8,214 bases of DNA from Patescibacteria group bacterium. GTDB taxonomy: Bacteria > Patescibacteriota > Patescibacteriia > UBA2591 > PGYQ01. The stretch spans positions 1 through 8,214 of the forward strand of contig JAGUXS010000060.1 of the NCBI GenBank assembly GCA_020061725.1. The letters run 5' to 3'. The notes under the pieces are model-generated. The model saw nothing but the letters and a program-made list of their open reading frames with translations, ran no database searches and had not been told where the DNA came from. A program made the translations under genes and the position numbers. Shown here piece by piece: positions 7,033 to 8,214 of this stretch; the stretch's first letter is position 1, and each line of letters opens with the position of its first letter.

Positions 7033-7539
7033 ATGTCAATAACTTATAGAGATGATGATGAATATGAAGAATATGAAAATGCAATGAGAGAAGCTAGAAA
7101 TAAAGTTAATCTTTCATCTAAATTAGACGCTTTGAAAAAATATCAAGCAAAGGCTTTTGAATTAAGAAAAAAAATAGGTAATTTTAGTATAACATTTTTT
7201 ACTCTAGCCTTAATGTTTGCTGGATTTAAAGATTTATTAGATATTTTTTCTATAGAATTATTTTCTTGGTTAGATTGGATAATAGATTTAGGATTTGGGG
7301 CTGTTTTATTTTTTGGCTGCAAAGGTAGTGTTCAACAAGTAAAAACAATTAGAATGACAAGTGTGGGCGCATCAATAGCCGAAGCAATACCAATTATAGG
7401 TGCTTTGCCGCTTTGGACAGTAAGTGTACTTTTGCTTTATATAAAAATGGGGCAAAAAAATAGAACTGCAAAATTAGATTTAAAAAAATTTGAAGAACAA
7501 ATCGCGCAATTAAATAATGAAATCGCGCAAATGCAATAA
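7033..7539 (+). CDS. Hypothetical membrane protein with three predicted membrane helices and coiled-coil ends
   Basis: I do not recognise this family. The 168 residues open with an acidic, tyrosine-rich stretch (YRDDDEYEEYENA) and an amphipathic Lys-rich helix (about 18-47). Three hydrophobic segments follow, at about 52-72, 79-97 and 118-138; the last contains the sequence AIPIIGALPLWTVSVLLLY. The C-terminus (145-168) has heptads (LKKFEEQIAQLNNEIAQ) and probably forms a coiled coil. No catalytic motif or cleavable signal peptide is seen. Like the gene before it, it combines membrane anchoring with a coiled coil, and both genes lie on one strand 134 bases apart, so a shared membrane role is possible but unproven. 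The ATG at 7033 follows a T-run without a Shine-Dalgarno sequence. Direct repeats flank the gene. Confidence 0.82.
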   Translation: MSITYRDDDEYEEYENAMREARNKVNLSSKLDALKKYQAKAFELRKKIGNFSITFFTLALMFAGFKDLLDIFSIELFSWLDWIIDLGFGAVLFFGCKGSVQQVKTIRMTSVGASIAEAIPIIGALPLWTVSVLLLYIKMGQKNRTAKLDLKKFEEQIAQLNNEIAQMQ

Positions 7540-7573
7540 AAATAAATAAACAAAAACTAAAACAAACAAATTT

Positions 7574-7610
7574 AACTGTCATTTATTTTTGATATACATT
7601 TTAATTTTAT
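7574..7610. repeat. Direct repeat flanking the 168-residue gene, right copy
   Basis: AACTGTCATTT followed by ATTTTTGAT and TACATTTTA, matching the copy at 6990-7032 with small gaps. Here it is not followed by a gene start, and the spacer continues as A/T-rich sequence to tRNA-Tyr at 7714. Confidence 0.5.
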
Positions 7611-7713
7611 TTAATATTGAAATTAAATTCAAATTTATTTTGAAAATTAAATCATTAAAATTGATTAATAATTATTGAAATTACAAAATTTTCTTAAATT
7701 TTCCTATATTATT

Positions 7714-7799
7714 GGGTAGGTACCGAAGCGGTCAAACGGGACTGGCTGTAAACCAGTTGGCTTTAGCCTTCGGGGGTTCGAATCCCTCCCTGCCCACCA
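7714..7799 (+). tRNA. tRNA-Tyr (anticodon GTA)
   Basis: An 86-base class II tRNA. The acceptor stem GGGTAGG pairs with CCTGCCC (one G-U pair). The anticodon stem ACTGG/CCAGT encloses CT-GTA-AA (anticodon 7748-7750). A long variable arm typical of bacterial tRNA-Tyr follows, then the T arm with a standard TTCGAAT loop, discriminator A and an encoded CCA (7797-7799). It decodes TAC and TAT. A weak upstream promoter candidate is TTGATT (7661) with CAAAAT (7684) at 17 bases. Confidence 0.97.
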
Positions 7800-7809
7800 T
7801 TCTTTATAC

Positions 7810-7838
7810 AAAAAACCCTTTATAGCTTTAATAAAGGG
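7810..7838 (-). terminator. Intrinsic terminator oriented to the minus strand
   Basis: On the minus strand CCCTTTAT (7838-7831), a 7-base loop and ATAAAGGG (7823-7816) form a perfect 8-bp stem followed by TTTTTT (7815-7810). On the plus strand the hairpin has no following T-run. It therefore stops leftward transcription best, although all nearby genes run rightward. The plus-strand hairpin could still weakly end tRNA-Tyr transcripts. Confidence 0.7.
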
Positions 7839-7935
7839 ATTATAAATTGTAATATATTATTTAAAAAAGAACTACGCTATAAATAGTATAGCTATAAATT
7901 AATTTGCGACTTGTAAGAATTTCAAAATTATTTTC

Positions 7936-8010
7936 GCCTGGGTAGCTCAGTGGTAGAGCACATGACTGAAAATCATGGTGTCGACAGTCCGATTCTGTCC
8001 CCAGGCACCA
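7936..8010 (+). tRNA. tRNA-Phe (anticodon GAA)
   Basis: A 75-base cloverleaf. The acceptor stem GCCTGGG pairs with CCCAGGC, the D arm GCTC/GAGC and the anticodon stem CATGA/TCATG around CT-GAA-AA (7968-7970). The T stem is GACAG/CTGTC, then discriminator A and an encoded CCA. It decodes TTC and TTT. The T loop reads TCCGATT, so position 55 is C where nearly all tRNAs have U (pseudouridine). All stems pair perfectly, so the gene otherwise looks functional. Confidence 0.96.
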
Positions 8011-8015
8011 AAAGA

Positions 8016-8036
8016 ATTTAAAATTAAAAATTCAAA
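8016..8036. repeat. 21-base AT-rich dispersed repeat, copy 2
   Basis: Identical over 21 bases to 5391-5411 in the leuS leader. Here it occupies the 67-base spacer between tRNA-Phe and tRNA-Pro. Confidence 0.55.
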
Positions 8037-8077
8037 GTTAAAATTTTTAGAATAAATATCAACTACTAAACTTTTTT

Positions 8078-8154
8078 CGGGGTGTGGCCTAGTGGATTAG
8101 GGCATCTGGTTTGGGACCAGAGGACCGTGGGTTCGAATCCCACCACCCCGACCA
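8078..8154 (+). tRNA. tRNA-Pro (anticodon TGG)
   Basis: A 77-base cloverleaf. The acceptor stem CGGGGTG pairs fully with CACCCCG; C1 with discriminator A is usual for bacterial tRNA-Pro. The anticodon stem TCTGG/CCAGA holds TT-TGG-GA (anticodon 8112-8114), the T arm is GTGGG-TTCGAAT-CCCAC, and CCA is encoded. A TGG anticodon with modified U34 can read all four CCN codons, which suits a small tRNA set. Confidence 0.97.
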
Positions 8155-8199
8155 GACGAAACTTAACGGATTTTGCGAGGAGTTTGTTTGCTCGCTCGC

Positions 8200-8214
8200 C
8201 CCGCCTGCGGCGGG
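8200..8214. other. GC-rich hairpin cut by the window end
   Basis: CCCGCC (8200-8205), loop TGC, GGCGGG (8209-8214) form a 6-bp stem that may extend, since C8199 would pair with a next G. It lies 45 bases after tRNA-Pro and is much richer in GC than its surroundings. It may be a terminator for the tRNA cluster if a T-run follows outside the window, or a dispersed GC-rich palindrome. Confidence 0.5.

Noticed and set aside
7394..7582. Minus-strand ORF of 62 residues opposite the membrane protein gene
   Set aside because: It is antisense to a coding frame, hydrophobic only as the mirror of A/T-rich codons, and has no supporting motif.
7876..7899. GCTATAAAT written twice, as a possible CRISPR or regulatory repeat
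   Set aside because: Two 9-base copies six bases apart are too short and few for a CRISPR array. No cas gene is present.

Overview
The window is strongly AT-rich (GC roughly a quarter to 30 % by eye). It has short intergenic spacers of almost pure A/T, start codons without Shine-Dalgarno sequences, small membrane or coiled-coil hypothetical genes and a cysteine-rich zinc-ribbon protein. Together these suggest a bacterium of the Candidate Phyla Radiation (Patescibacteria, Parcubacteria-like). TGA is used as a stop by two long genes and never occurs inside them, so the standard bacterial code applies. The lineage call is inferred from style and was not tested by phylogeny.

Left part (1-2854, + strand): a full-length 578-residue cysteine-rich zinc-ribbon protein of unknown function, then a decayed hicBA toxin-antitoxin pair in which each gene carries its own one-base frameshift, then a second, truncated copy of the zinc-ribbon gene. 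The two copies share an almost identical 5' end (the first 45 bases are identical). Homology of the second copy stops at a perfect 12-bp inverted repeat that also covers the stop codon of the convergent leucyl-tRNA synthetase gene, so this looks like a rearrangement junction.

Middle (2844-5384, - strand): an apparently intact leucyl-tRNA synthetase (leuS) with all signature motifs. It contains a short stretch that resembles the AT-rich intergenic repeats of this genome. A 238-base divergent spacer with a candidate promoter separates it from a metallo-beta-lactamase-fold hydrolase (5623-6282, +).

Right part (6549-8214, + strand): two small membrane/coiled-coil hypothetical genes. The first appears to be cut short by a one-base slip in an A-run. 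The second is flanked by a direct repeat. A tRNA cluster follows: Tyr(GTA), Phe(GAA), Pro(TGG), all with encoded CCA. A good intrinsic terminator lies between Tyr and Phe but points to the minus strand. The window closes in a GC-rich hairpin.

The tRNAs and LeuRS are translation housekeeping genes. The left part is accessory and shows duplication, toxin-antitoxin decay and truncation. No complete new defence or mobile system is visible. The least explained item is the duplicated zinc-ribbon family with hicBA remnants between the copies and a palindrome at the truncation point.
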